Assembly (NCBI GenBank): GCA_020086605.1
Contig: JACBWW010000007.1
Location: forward strand, 21,756,472-21,820,471
From: Lanius collurio
Lineage: Eukaryota > Chordata > Aves > Passeriformes > Laniidae
Length of the DNA stretch: 64,000 nucleotides
Direction: 5' to 3'
The position numbers and the translations under genes are program-made. The notes under the pieces were generated by a model. It worked only from the letters and a program-made list of their open reading frames with translations, had not been told where the DNA came from and ran no database searches. This document shows, piece by piece, positions 1 through 11,286 of this stretch (positions are counted from its first letter, which is position 1; each line of letters starts with the position of its first letter).

Positions 1-3000
1 TGAAAGACTATCTGGTGTTGGAATGCCTGTGGATATTAAGCAAATTGGTCTGCATTGCTGTACATAACCTCATAGCTCATGTCATTGACCCTGTGAGCAC
101 CAGAAATCTACTGGCATGATTCGTGTGCAATAATTGATGGGCAACCTCTTGGATTCAAAGCTCATCCTTTTGTCAAAACTGAGGGTCTTTCTCTCAAAAA
201 GTTACAGAAAGGCTGAAGTGCCTGAAACTGTCGGCTCTGTCTTTTCCAGTAACCTGTCAAAAAGGGAGATACTTTCCATCAAATTAAGCTTTAAGGATTT
301 TACTTTTGAATGTACAATGATTACAGACAGAAAAAAGATATTGATGGTGGCTAATTATGACAGATTTTGATATCCAAACTACGTTACTTTCAATTTTTTG
401 TATCCTGAAGATGACAAGACTGATTTCTTCCGCTCTCAAAAGTTTTCACACTGATGGTAAGTAATTACTGTAAACTGGGAGATGAATTATCATTTAAGAC
501 CTTCAGATTTCATTAACTGTCACCAAAATCAAGAAAGGGAGAAGGAGAGACTAGTTAATAGCTGGTAGATTTTGGGTCTACCCAGTGTATGCTTCAAAAA
601 GGTTGACTTCTGAAAGCATGAGGTTCTGGGGCATTCTGCCAAATAGTCTTCTCTGTGGCACAATAAAAACTTCAGCAGTTGCTACTGGATATCAAAGCCT
701 GTTCCAAAGCCAGAGTATTCCTGAAGCAACCCATCCTCCATTCTTAGCTTACAGGTCTCTTTTTTTCAGTCTTAAGTATTTGAACTAGCCTAATGTTACT
801 TCTATGAATAATCTTACTGATTTTCCACACAAATATAAGTGTACACTTCCCTTCCCCTTATGCAGTACATCTATGGATTTTTCCCTGACAGCAGGATAAT
901 TCAGTGGGATTCAGGGTTTATGGCTTTGAACAGATATTTCCAGAGCTATGCTTTTCCTCTGAAGACTCTCATCATCCATGAGAAAAGAAAACTAGCAATC
1001 TGAGGAGTCCAGGTGTTGCAGTCTGATGAAAATCAATTCCATTAAAGTGAAAAAGTACCATAAATTAAGTGCAATTAAGATTTTAATAAGAAGTTGTCAT
1101 AAAGGCACTGTATATGTATTTGTATTCTTTAACTGCTGCAATGCTGCATCAGTTTTCAGGAAACTGTGTAAATGGCAAATGTGAAATCAGGTAATTCGAA
1201 AGAATACATATTTGGCCAAATATACACTGAAGCTATATTAAATCACACTTGAAAAAATGTGTGGAAGGCCCCGTGTTTTAAAAGACTGTAAATGTGCATC
1301 TGGGAAAAAAAAAAAAAAAACAAAACAACATTGACTTCAATCTCAGATAAAAAGGTTATCTGAGTAAGTAAACAGTCCATGTATAAAGAGGCTATATAGA
1401 AACAGGTAGGATCCCAAATAAGCATTTTATTTAAAATATAAACTGCTGAATAGCCCATATTGAAGATTATGAACCACCTTAAACTGAGTATGACTGCTAC
1501 AAACCCCACTTAATTTTGCATATGCCTCTTCTCTTCTGTACTGTCATTTTTAGATCCAATACTAGTTGTGACATAAGCAATTTTTGTAATTATTATTGAA
1601 TGGAGTCCTTAAATGTCTTGTTGAAAATTTTGTTGGTTGCGATCATCTGGTCTATTTAGGCTCCTCTGAGAGCTGATTTATAAATCTGACTGAAACATGG
1701 GAGCTTGACACCTGGTTAAGCAACATGGAGACTAAGACTAAAGAGCTCATAACCCATACCAGTCCTGCAGATTAAATACAGATTTAATCCTCATTCTGCT
1801 GTGAATGGAGGACTTTGAGCATGAAGCCACAATGCTGGTGGCTTCAGTGAAACCTTTGTCACTTATTTATACACACTCAGTTTCTAGACCACCCAGAAAG
1901 GTGATATCCAGACATATGCTGGGTGGTACATTTGTTTCATTCTCAAAAGTTCTGATTTCTCAGTGTCTGCTTCTTCTTCAATTTGGTGATTCCCAGGAAA
2001 AAAAAAAATTAGTAAAACAGCATAAACACTATTAAAAATATAACAAGAAAACAAAGAGGCAGCTTTTAAGAGTGTCTTTCTGCCTTGCATTGTCCTTGCA
2101 AAACTGTTGTCTTAATCCACTTTTGCAGTCACAATTGTTTTAGCCCTTAACAGGACTTCCCTCGTTTCTTCCACTTAAACTTGATTTTCCCTTAATAGTT
2201 GAAGGACACTTAGACAGCATCACATTAATTTCAGTGGACATTGAGTTTTATCTAATTCAGCAAGCCAGCCTTTGTTAATTAGGCCTCACAGGGCAAGTGA
2301 TTGTAAAGAACATCTCTAACTGTCACTGATCAATACCCACAGCAGAAACAATTCTAGCAGTCAATTACTTGTGTTTCTGAGAAGGAAGAAGAGTCCTATC
2401 CTTGTTAACTCCCTGAACTTTTTTGAAATTGCAAGGCCCCTCAGCCTACATTTCTATCAGGTTCAACCAGATGCATACAAATTTTATTTCCTCCTCCTAA
2501 TGCTGCGGCAGGTTCATTGGCAATAAAGTCCTCTGAAGCCCAGCAATGTGCTTTAGAAACTTCTTGTGCTTCTAAAACAATGATCTTCACTGATAGGAAA
2601 GTAAACACTCCAACAATGCTAACAGAGATTCACTGTTTAGGCCAAGAGACAAAAGCTGTGTTTGATTAGGTCCCAGAAGAGTAAGTATATGGAAAGCAAT
2701 TTAACATAATGCTGCACTGCAATCCTTCAAATATAAAGACAGAGTAGGGAGAAAAACAGATCACAGCTATTAGCATTTCCTGGTCATTTATTCCAGTGAG
2801 GATATATAAATATATATGCATTTGTATAGAAATTAAGAGCTTTAGGCATCTCCAATGAAAATATTCCTTTCTGCCCTCTAGAACCTGTTTTTCAGTAAGC
2901 TCCTGTGCTTTGGGAAGTTTATGAAGTTGTCATTCTTGTCATAGAAGACCTAGGGTTAAAAACAGTTGACTTCCTAAAACCACCACTGAGTTGTTTTGAT

Positions 3001-5584
3001 ACATGGTAAACAGGTAACTACACCAAAAGTAATGAGTGAAAAAATGTTTTCACTGTTTATGCAAGAGTCCTGAGAATTTAAAAATCTTCTCATTGTACAT
3101 CACACATTTTCAAAACCAATTGGTGACATCCCAAAGTGGAGAAGTGTAAAGAGACTAGCTCTTCACTTAAACACTGTAATGTATAAAAGTGAAATGATAT
3201 TTTCATTTTTTCCTATGTGTCTCCTTTGTTGCATCCTCTAAACAGCTGTTATTCAAGGCGTACAGAAAAATACAGCCTGTTCAATTTAGATGAGAGATTT
3301 TATGTTCTGTTGCAATACTAAGTGTAGTTACTAGGAGAAAATCTAAACTTCTAGTGGAAGTTTGGATGTTTACATGTGAGTGTGTCCAAGTGCCTTGAAA
3401 AGTCAAAGGATAGCTAACCAATACACTTATTGATTTTAGAACACAATTCAGCCATGAGACAATTCAGTTGCCTGTTGTCTGTTCCTCATCTCTCACTCAT
3501 GTCTCTTTAGCCTTTTTTCCCAATCTGGTATCACCCTTCTCCTACCACTAGAATGATCACCTTTCTCTGATAGATCCCTCAAGATCATTTTCTCTGAGAA
3601 TCCTCTCAGCCATTTTCTCCTTTATAATTTTTCCTTATTATCTTCATTATGCCTATTAGAGACTCTAACCTACGCATGTCATAGAAGAGCTTGTGACATC
3701 ACTGTACTCGGTTTTCGATGTTAAAAAAAAAGGAAAGAAAACTGGAGACTTATTTATCAGTAGTTCTAGCAGCTCTAATCCAAGCATTTTTTAAGAAAAA
3801 AAATAAGCTGTTCAGCATATGTATACTTGTGAGATTAATTAATTTTTTTTTTTTTTTGCAAATTAAATGATCTGCCTCTGTTTTATCTACGTTTAACTTA
3901 AGGGTTTTTTTCTTTTTCTCATTGGTTGAATCTTGCAAATACCTATGATGTTGCAAAGAAAGGCTTCCCTTACTTTACATGCCAACACCACCAATTAGTC
4001 CTGAACATTAACACAACTCCATCCTTCAAAAACTTGAAACAAAATGACAGTTCTCAGCAATTAAAGGCTATATTGAAAAGTACCTGTAAAGAACTCCAAG
4101 CAAACAACTTATTTTTGTACTGTACATTAAATGTTTCAAATCCAAGTTGACCTTAAATTGCAATGTACTATTACAAATGCAAACAGAGGTATTACACAAT
4201 ACTTACCGAGACAGAACACATGCTCTTGAGAGCCTGAGAGATTTTAAAAATTCTTTGCCAAGTCACTGCTGGCATAAGAAATTATCCTAAAGAAAGAACC
4301 AAAAAAGACAGTTATTCATTATGATAATGAGCAGAGGTTTTGACGATAGTGTCAAATGTTTCACATCTAATATAAAACGAAAGTTTCTGTAATTCCTCCT
4401 TTAAAACACATCTAATTGTACAGTACTGTTGTTATGCAAATTAGATCTATTAAAAGCACCATTTGCGACTCCAATACAAATTTTTAATACATAAAGAAGT
4501 GAGAAAAAAATGTTGTATTATGTTCCATTATGTCCTAGAAGTTCACAGTGTGGTAAAAGCAAAAAAAGGTATTCTAAGACATTGCAATTTGAAACACTAT
4601 ATTCTTTTTGCAGTTTCAAGGACCAGAAAATGAATATAATAAATAGCAAAACACAAATAATTCATAGTGGTTGTGCAAAATTGATTTCTTGGCAGTCAGT
4701 TTTGTGTATGAGATAATATACACATGATGACTGAAAAAGCATCCCAGTACAATTATGAAGTACTGAGATCTTAGAAACATTGTTTGCATCTAGTCACAGA
4801 TAATACAACCTTAATTGTAAGATGTCTGCTTCAAATCAAAAGGCAAAATTTTTAAACATAGATTTTCTGTAAACAAATATGTAATACATAAATGTATGCA
4901 TTTAAAGCAATAAAGAAATTTTCATACCGTTTGAAAGTAAGATTTTTGCAGTATACCTATGGTAGGGTAGCCATTATTTTAATCAGGTCTCATAAATGAT
5001 CAGAGCATTGTGACAAGAGCCAGAATATCATAGCATTTAAAATACTGAAATAAAATGTATCATGTAGAAACTGCTCATCCCAAAACCCCAGCCCACTATT
5101 CAAGAATTTTTTCTAAAGAGATTCTGACTTTCTAAATGCATAAATAATATATGTAAACTTTCTGCAGTATGGCCCAGAACATGTGTAGTACTGTTGTCTA
5201 TTCTTAATTGCCCTGGGCTCCAAGAAACTAATTCTGAAAAATTTTATAAGGCAACAAACACTTTTTATGGGTGACTAAATTAGATCAAAGTAGAAAATCA
5301 CAATAAAAGGTTTGAAGAAAGTAAATCTAAAACCCATGAACATTGTAACAGGACATCAAAAAAAAAAAAAATTCAATGAACATGAAAATCTGCCACAATA
5401 GTTTCTTTGTCTTTAAAGAGCTTAAAGGTTCAAACAGGAAACATCATTCAACAGAAAGGTCTGTGTGGAAACTGCTTTGTATGACAAATCAGAAAGTAAG
5501 GGTGCTGGCAAGAGTAGAAACAGCACAGAGGTTTGGCTCTGATAGTGTCTCTGATAGATAGTGTCTCATAGGCAATATGCCTTG
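1..5584. other. AT-rich intergenic or intronic DNA, no gene seen
   Basis: No coding exon, RNA gene or recognisable transposon was found in this stretch. It contains homopolymer A/T runs (for example an A-run near 1303-1320 and T-runs near 3842-3857) and short chance open frames without codon structure or splice context. Just before its end, at about 5540-5568, an eleven-base motif, gatagtgtctc, occurs twice in short succession beside the 5' break of the LTR that follows. Very old, unrecognisable repeats may be present. Confidence 0.6.
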
Positions 5585-6340
5585 TTTTCAGGGAAGATGC
5601 AGCCCACAGCGGACCACAGGTCTGCAGAGATCTGCCGGCAGCCCATGGAGGAGAGCCATGCTGGAGCCAGCGGGTGCCTGAAGGAAGGCTCTGACCCTGT
5701 GCAAAGCCTGTGCTGGAACAAGCTCCTGGCAGGACCCAGAGACCCATGGAGAGAGGATCCCACACAGAAGCAGGTTTCCTTGTGACCCTGCAGGAGACCC
5801 ATACTGGAGAGGTCTGTTCTTGAAGGACTCCATGCACTCCATGGAAAGGACACATGCTGGAAAGTTAGTGAAGAACTGAAGCCTGTGGGAAGGATCCATG
5901 TAGAAGTTCATGGACAACTGTCTCCCATGGGAGGGACCCCAGGCTGGAGAAGGGGAAGGACTCTTCTCCCTGAGCAGTGGCAGAAAAAACCTCTGATAAA
6001 CTGACCATAACCCCCATTCCCTGTCTCCCTGTGCCACTGGGGGAAAAAGGTAGAGCCTGGGAAGGAAGAATTTGTGGGGGTAAGGTGTTTTTATTATTTG
6101 TTTTACTTCTCATTATCCTCTGCTTCTCATTATGCTGATTTTAATTGGTGATAAATTCAATTAATGTCCCCAAGTTGAGCCTGTTTTGCCCCCAACTGTA
6201 TTTGGTGAAGGATCTCTCACAGTGCTTATCTTGACTCCTAAGACTTTCATTACATTTTCTCCCTTCTGTGTAGTTGTGGAGGGGAGTGGTAGAGAAACTT
6301 AGGTGGATATCTGGCCATCCAGCTAGGGTCAACCCAGACC
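5585..6340 (+). mobile_element. 5'-truncated solo LTR of a passerine-type endogenous retrovirus
   Basis: This GC-richer block matches, from memory, the R/U5-side part of a common songbird retroviral LTR. Its features are repeated 'cccatgg / ctggagaag' modules, the 'ctgtctcccatgggagggacccc' type module, a stretch before the end reading 'gagcctgttttgcccc', and a terminus close to 'agggtcaaccca'. The U3 part with promoter and the TG start are missing, so the copy is truncated at about 5585-5590. The usual taataaa signal reads tgataaa near 6149. No retroviral coding region follows. The same family occurs full length and inverted at 7880-8951. Open frames of 80-150 codons here lie on both strands of this non-coding repeat and are not genes. 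The exact family name is not certain. Confidence 0.75.
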
Positions 6341-7879
6341 TTAAGGTATTTTGATTCAAAAAAAAGTATTTACCACTGTGTATATAAAGAGGCTTCTTTA
6401 GAGTATAATATTCTTTCATGAAATCATGTATAAAAAGATTAGAAAATTATCATCACAGGTTCAAGTAGCTGATCAATTGTGTTAAGATTCAATAAAAATA
6501 TTTATATTAAAAAAATGTAGTCTTTTGGTTGAGAACTCAGCATTTGTTCTCTGATAAAAAAAATAATTTGCAGAGATGTTACTAAAGAATCATATGTGGT
6601 CTTTAACTAGGAAGACACTGCATGAAAAGCATCTTATTGCCACTGTCTTTTTATTGCATTACTTTCTTCTCTGAGGGCATAGCAACTTATTTCTCCATCT
6701 GCTACTGTTTATACTGGATTTAAACTACTGAATGTCCAATTTGAAAACAAATACATTGCAAATAGGTACTACTTCTATTAAAATAACTAAAATTGTCTTC
6801 TTTCTTTTCGTAAGATTGTGTAAAAAAAAACATAGAATTTTTTTTATTGGAATAATATCCTCAAGTAAGGTTTATCTTTCAATGTTACTCATAACTCTAC
6901 ATTACTCAAAAAACTTCTCATAAATAAAGATTATTATCTACTCCATATATCTTTGATCAACTCACAAGTTATAAGAAAACTAAGTATACATTTTTTATCC
7001 TTGATTTTATTTTTTATATTATTTTTGCTTTAAACCATTTTTGGAAGTTGCTAATATTCAGTGAAAAATGTGCCATGCAAATAGACAAAACTTTGTCATT
7101 TTCTACAATAATATTGAAGAAAAATACAGTGCAACAAACACTTTATATGGAGCAACAAGATTATTTCAAACAGTTCTTGAAACTCGGCATATCCAAATGC
7201 ATACATTGAGCAAATTCCAAATAAGTTGACAGAGCGGAAAAAGGTCTGCAAAGATTATCAGTCTGATGACCTTGTTTACACTTTTCTTTCCTCCCAAAAT
7301 ATCTGCAATGCATGGACTTAGTAATACAATATAATACTTTGCCCCTATGCAGCAGTTTTCATCTGAGATGTCAAAGAAGTTTACCAACATACAATTCATC
7401 TCTGTAACATTGCTTCAGTAAATCTTGTTTCACTCAATTACTTAAGGTGAACTGAGCCTCATATTTACTTTGCAGACACAATGAATGAAAAACAATGCAT
7501 GAAGGTATTCTAGGATGCAGCTCTGCCTCTAAATTCACTGTCAACTAGATCTGCATATTCCCAAGAGATATTTATTTATTCCACTTTATTATGCATGTAT
7601 GTTTCCTATCGAATACTTTACTACATCACTGGATAAGGTAATTTGCTGATTAACTAGTTTTGATTAGGAGGTTTTACTTAAATGTCAAAACTAAGTACCT
7701 CTTGGAGTGATTCATTTCAACAGCTACTTCTATCTACTTTGAACATGAAAAATAATTAGTTCCTCTTATTTTAATACCACTTTAGTTTATTTAAAATTGT
7801 TACATCCTATTTTGGTCTTTTGTTTCCTAAACTTCTGTTGATCATTCTTTTCATTTTCCTGGATGTTTTGAATTGTTGG
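6341..7879. other. AT-rich spacer between two inverted LTRs, no gene seen
   Basis: About 1.5 kb of AT-rich DNA separates a sense and an antisense LTR of the same family. No gene, retroviral internal sequence, primer-binding site or other repeat was recognised, so the two LTRs are independent insertions and not the ends of one provirus. Confidence 0.6.
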
Positions 7880-8951
7880 TGTTATGGTTTCACCTGACCA
7901 GATGCCAGAAAACCATAAATTCCTCTTGCTCACTCCTCTGCAGCTTGAAAGAGGAGAGAAAATATAATGAAGGCTTCTTGAGTTGAGGTAAAGTCTGGGA
8001 GAGAGATCACTCATTAAACACAGTCATGGGCAAAACAGGCTCAACTTTGTGATACTAAATGAATTTATTACTAACAAAATGAGAGGAGGATAATAAATTA
8101 AAAAAAGCCCTTAAAAACACCATCCCCCTAACCCCTCCCTCCTACCAACAGTGCAGAGGGAGAGGGAGCAGGGGGGTTACAGGTCAGTTCATCACCTGTG
8201 GCTTGTCTCACTGCTCAGGGAGAGGAGTCCTTCCCCTGCTGCACTGTGGGGTCCCTCCCATGGGAGACAGTTCTCTGTAAACTTCTCCATTGTGGTTCCA
8301 TCTCATGAGCAGCAGCTCCCTGCGAACTCTGGCAATGTGAGTCCCTCCCACGGGCACACAGTGCTCCCAAAACAGCTGTGGTGTGGATCACTCTTTCCAT
8401 GTGGTGCAGCCCTCCAAGGACAGGCTGCTCCAGCCTGGGAGCAGGGCCCTCTCTCTCCACCAGGTCTCCCACTGGAACTCAGCCTCCACCGGTGCATCCG
8501 CTAGCTCTGGCATCTCCCCCATGGGCTGTGGGTGGATCTCTGCATCCCCTGTGGATCCCCATGGGCTGCAGGGGCACAGCTGCTTCACCATGGTCTTCAC
8601 CATGGCCTGCAGAGGAACCTCGGCTCCAGCACCTGGAACACCTCCTCCTCCCACTTTCTTCATTGACCTTGGTGTCTCCATGTTGTTTCCCTCACATATT
8701 CTCACCTCCTCTTCTGTGGCTGGAATTAAAATTGCATGCCAAACTTTGTTTTGATTTCTTTTTAAATATGTTTTCACAGAGGCATTACCAACATCTCTCA
8801 TTGCCCCAGCCTTGGCCAGCAGCATGTCCATCTTCAGAAGCATCAGGAATTGGCTCTGTCCAACAAGGTGGAAGCTTCTAGCAGCTTCTCACAAAAGCCA
8901 CCTCCATGGCCTCCCCACAACCAAGAACCAGGCCATGTAAAAACCAACACA
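7880..8951 (-). mobile_element. Full-length solo LTR, same family as 5585-6340
   Basis: Read on the minus strand, the element starts TGTGTTGG at 8951 and ends ATAACA at 7880, with the TG...CA ends of a retroviral LTR. A TATTTAAA-type TATA element lies at about 8761-8770 and an AATAAA polyadenylation signal at 8064-8069, both on the minus strand and in the right order for U3, R and U5. The 5-base flanks are gttgg (7875-7879) and tttgg (8952-8956), a TSD with one mismatch. Five-base duplications are typical of ERVL-type integrases. No gag, pol or env adjoins it. Long open frames over it on both strands (up to about 167 codons) reflect its GC-rich composition and are not proteins. Confidence 0.8.
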
Positions 8952-9719
8952 TTTGGCCTTTAGGCTTCTTCAAGTATTCAGCCCAACCTTGGTATAGCAC
9001 ATATTTTTCAATAGTAATTGTGTATATATGTATCATCTGATATTTGCTTCTACACAGCATCACAACACTGCTAACGCTGCAAATTACTTCAACCATTAGA
9101 TTGTTTTCTATTAGAAAAACTGTAACAACATGTAAGCGATGACTATCCGGACTAGATAACCTTTTTATACCCTTTTAGAAGTTTAATCCAAAGTATGTTT
9201 CTGCAACAAATAACTAATTATTTTATTTAGTTCTCTTAATACTCAAAGGTGATTTAGTAGCATCAAAATTATTTGAGGTCTTTTAACTTACCAGAGTACT
9301 TTCTCACCAATTTACTTTGCATGTGTGGCTCAGACTCTTCACCAATCACAGCTGAAAAGTCGTCTCAGGAAAAGCAAAAACTCACTCAACCTTTTGGCCA
9401 CTCAGCGTAATCTTCAATTGCTTTACATCTTCACTGTGTAATGAACTATCTCTTGGGTTTTCTTCCTCAAATACAGTAAGAATGCCCTTTTGGTTCTCTT
9501 GTGATGTCTTTGGCTGGAGGTATCTTATTTTGTGCCTCAGCCTTTCTAATTTTGCTAACATTTTGGTTTTGTTCAATTTCTAATTCTTATCCTTTTATTA
9601 CATCTATTTAGTAATTTTACTATTTCTCTAGTCATTTAGCCTACTATCTAATTTTTCTCAACAGTTTTTTATAGTTTCAGGTCATGTAAGATCCTATGCT
9701 TAATTCCATTTACTGTCAT
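8952..9719. other. AT-rich spacer between LTRs, no gene seen
   Basis: This interval holds a 64-codon minus-strand open frame at 9382-9576 that begins without an ATG and looks charged and coil-like. I do not recognise it and there is no splice or polyadenylation context to support it. Nothing matches retroviral gag or pol. Confidence 0.5.
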
Positions 9720-10234
9720 TGTATGTCCTACCATTCTTCACAGTGAAAGAAACAACTGCAGCCAATTTCCTGCTAAGCAAGTTTATTAACAAAAACTAAC
9801 AATGGAGTGTTCAAGATTCCTAACAGCTGGCTAGCTCATTCCAAGGGAGAATAACCCAACCCATGCTCAATACCACACCAAGATCAAATAGTCAGAGATG
9901 CAGAGTGCTAGGGGAATCACCTTTTATATCCCTCCTGGAGCACACACCCCCCCCTTCCCCCAAGAGTCTTGGAGACAACTTGATTGGTGTTTTTCAGCTC
10001 GTTGTCCAGGGGATTGGTTCATTCAAATAGCCAAGGTAGGGACATCAAGTGATTGGTGAAGTCCTGGTACAGTCCGGGTCCTCGGGTCCTCGGGTTATCC
10101 CCTTATGCTAATCACTGTTAACTCCCTTCTTCTAGAAAGTTCTCTGTTCCCCTCCTGTCAATCAACTCCAGGCCTAGTACTAGTCCAAGAAAGAAACCTA
10201 AAATTAATCAGCCCCCTTTCCCAAATTGAATACA
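9720..10234 (-). mobile_element. Solo LTR of an endogenous retrovirus with intact-looking promoter
   Basis: Read on the minus strand, the block starts TGTATTC near 10234 and ends ACATACA at 9720. It carries three CCAAT boxes (ATTGG on the plus strand at 9983-9987, 10013-10017 and 10052-10056), then a TATA box (minus strand of 9922-9930), then an AATAAA signal (minus strand of 9782-9787) shortly before the end. That order and spacing are those of U3-R-U5. A short direct repeat, gggtcctc, sits at about 10077-10092. I see no matching target duplication and no internal retroviral genes. It is unrelated in sequence to the neighbouring LTRs. The right boundary is uncertain by a few bases. Confidence 0.7.
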
Positions 10235-10846
10235 CAAACGGATTTAAGTTACACAAATAACAAAATACCCCTTAGCCATTCAATAGTAACTTGGAACCAA
10301 TTAGCCATTAACTGTTTTAACAAATTATTAACAGAGGGAAAGTTTTATCATAGAGGACTACAAAAGTCAACCTTCCACAGTCATTTACAACAACAGCACT
10401 TCTTTGTCTTTCTCTTCTTAATACTGCTTTTTAAGGAATCATTTGCTCTCTAAAACACCTTATTTCTTAGGTGTTTTTCCTAGGAGACCTTGCATGCCAG
10501 AGTTTTTTTGACTCTGCAGAAGTCTATTGTTCATTGTCATTAGTTTTCTCTTGCTTTCATTCCTTTTTAAGGATGAGGATTTTTTTTTAATTTCAAAATT
10601 ATTCTCATCAAATTTACTCATACTTAAAATTTCCAAAATTTTTTCCCCAGTGATTTTAGTTAACCCCATGAGAACAGTATTTTTAGCCTCCATTTCTCTT
10701 GTTTCAGACTATAAAAGGAATATTCATGCATTTTGAACACCAGGCTCAGGTTGTATCTATACAGACAGAAGTACTCCTAGAAATGTGTTAAGATGTAACT
10801 GTTCAGTTGAGAAGACCTTCATACTCCAGACAGCATGTCTCAATTG
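10235..10846. other. AT-rich spacer between two LTRs, no gene seen
   Basis: The interval includes a 77-codon minus-strand open frame at 10460-10693 that is lysine- and serine-rich and unrecognised. The flanking LTRs belong to different families, so this is not a proviral interior. A chance frame is the simplest reading. Confidence 0.5.
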
Positions 10847-10920
10847 TGTAATACTGTCCCAGCTCGGCTCCGTGGGGTCCCGTGTGCATGCACAGCAGCA
10901 CGGGTGGGTTCAGTATTACA
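10847..10920. repeat. Nested palindrome (potential 74-nt hairpin)
   Basis: The outer arms are tgtaatactg (10847-10856) and cagtattaca (10911-10920), a perfect 10-base inverted repeat. Inside them are ccgtg (10870-10874) and cacgg (10899-10903), and at the centre the 12-base perfect palindrome tgtgcatgcaca (10883-10894). The three palindromes are roughly concentric. The segment lies at the U5 end of a minus-strand LTR, so a role in viral RNA folding is possible but not shown. Confidence 0.8.
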
Positions 10921-11286
10921 GTCGGTAGCAAAGAGTTAAGAAGGACATTTGTGTGCGTTCTGTCAAGAGCATTTATTGCTGCTACACTGTCAAAGGATGC
11001 AGAGGCAAATATGAACGTGATCCCAAGGCTCACAGTTTTATCTGGGGGCGGGGAAAAGGCAAGATTGGGGAACAGGGACCAGTGGGGAAGCTCTGGGGGA
11101 GTGACAAGGGGTAGAGGCTAACAGCCAGCCGGGGAATCCAAACTGGGGTAGATTAACATAATAGAACAATGCATCCTGGGAGAAGCCTTTTTGGTCACCC
11201 TAACATGAAGTGGTTCTTGTGGTACTAGGGACTTGTCTTACTGAGAACTCTGTGTCCCTTGTAATGTATGTTCACTGGCCACCACA
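10847..11286 (-). mobile_element. Probable solo LTR with a palindromic 3' end
   Basis: Read on the minus strand, the block starts TGTGGTGG near 11286 and ends AGTATTACA at 10847. A TATA-like ataaaa lies at 11037-11042 and an AATAAA signal at 10972-10977, both on the minus strand and in U3-R-U5 order. The composition is GC-richer than the surroundings. The last 74 bases form a nested palindrome, listed separately. No target duplication was found at these limits, so the ends are provisional. It could alternatively be an LTR ending at 10921 with the hairpin belonging to other DNA. Confidence 0.6.

Noticed and set aside
5588..6037. A 149-codon minus-strand frame
   Set aside because: It sits within the repetitive R region of the truncated LTR, is antisense to it, and shows only module repetition.
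5248..7160. A shared 'gcaacaaacacttt' string at about 5252 and 7131
   Set aside because: Similarity stops after about 20 bases on either side, so it does not support a repeat family.
8378..8881. A 167-codon plus-strand frame, with 151- and 123-codon frames on overlapping tracks
   Set aside because: It lies wholly inside the antisense LTR at 7880-8951. Long frames on both strands result from GC-rich repeated modules, and no domain is recognisable.
9720..11286. Two minus-strand LTRs read as the ends of one provirus
   Set aside because: The two LTRs are unrelated in sequence, and the 0.6 kb between them shows no primer site, gag, pol or env.
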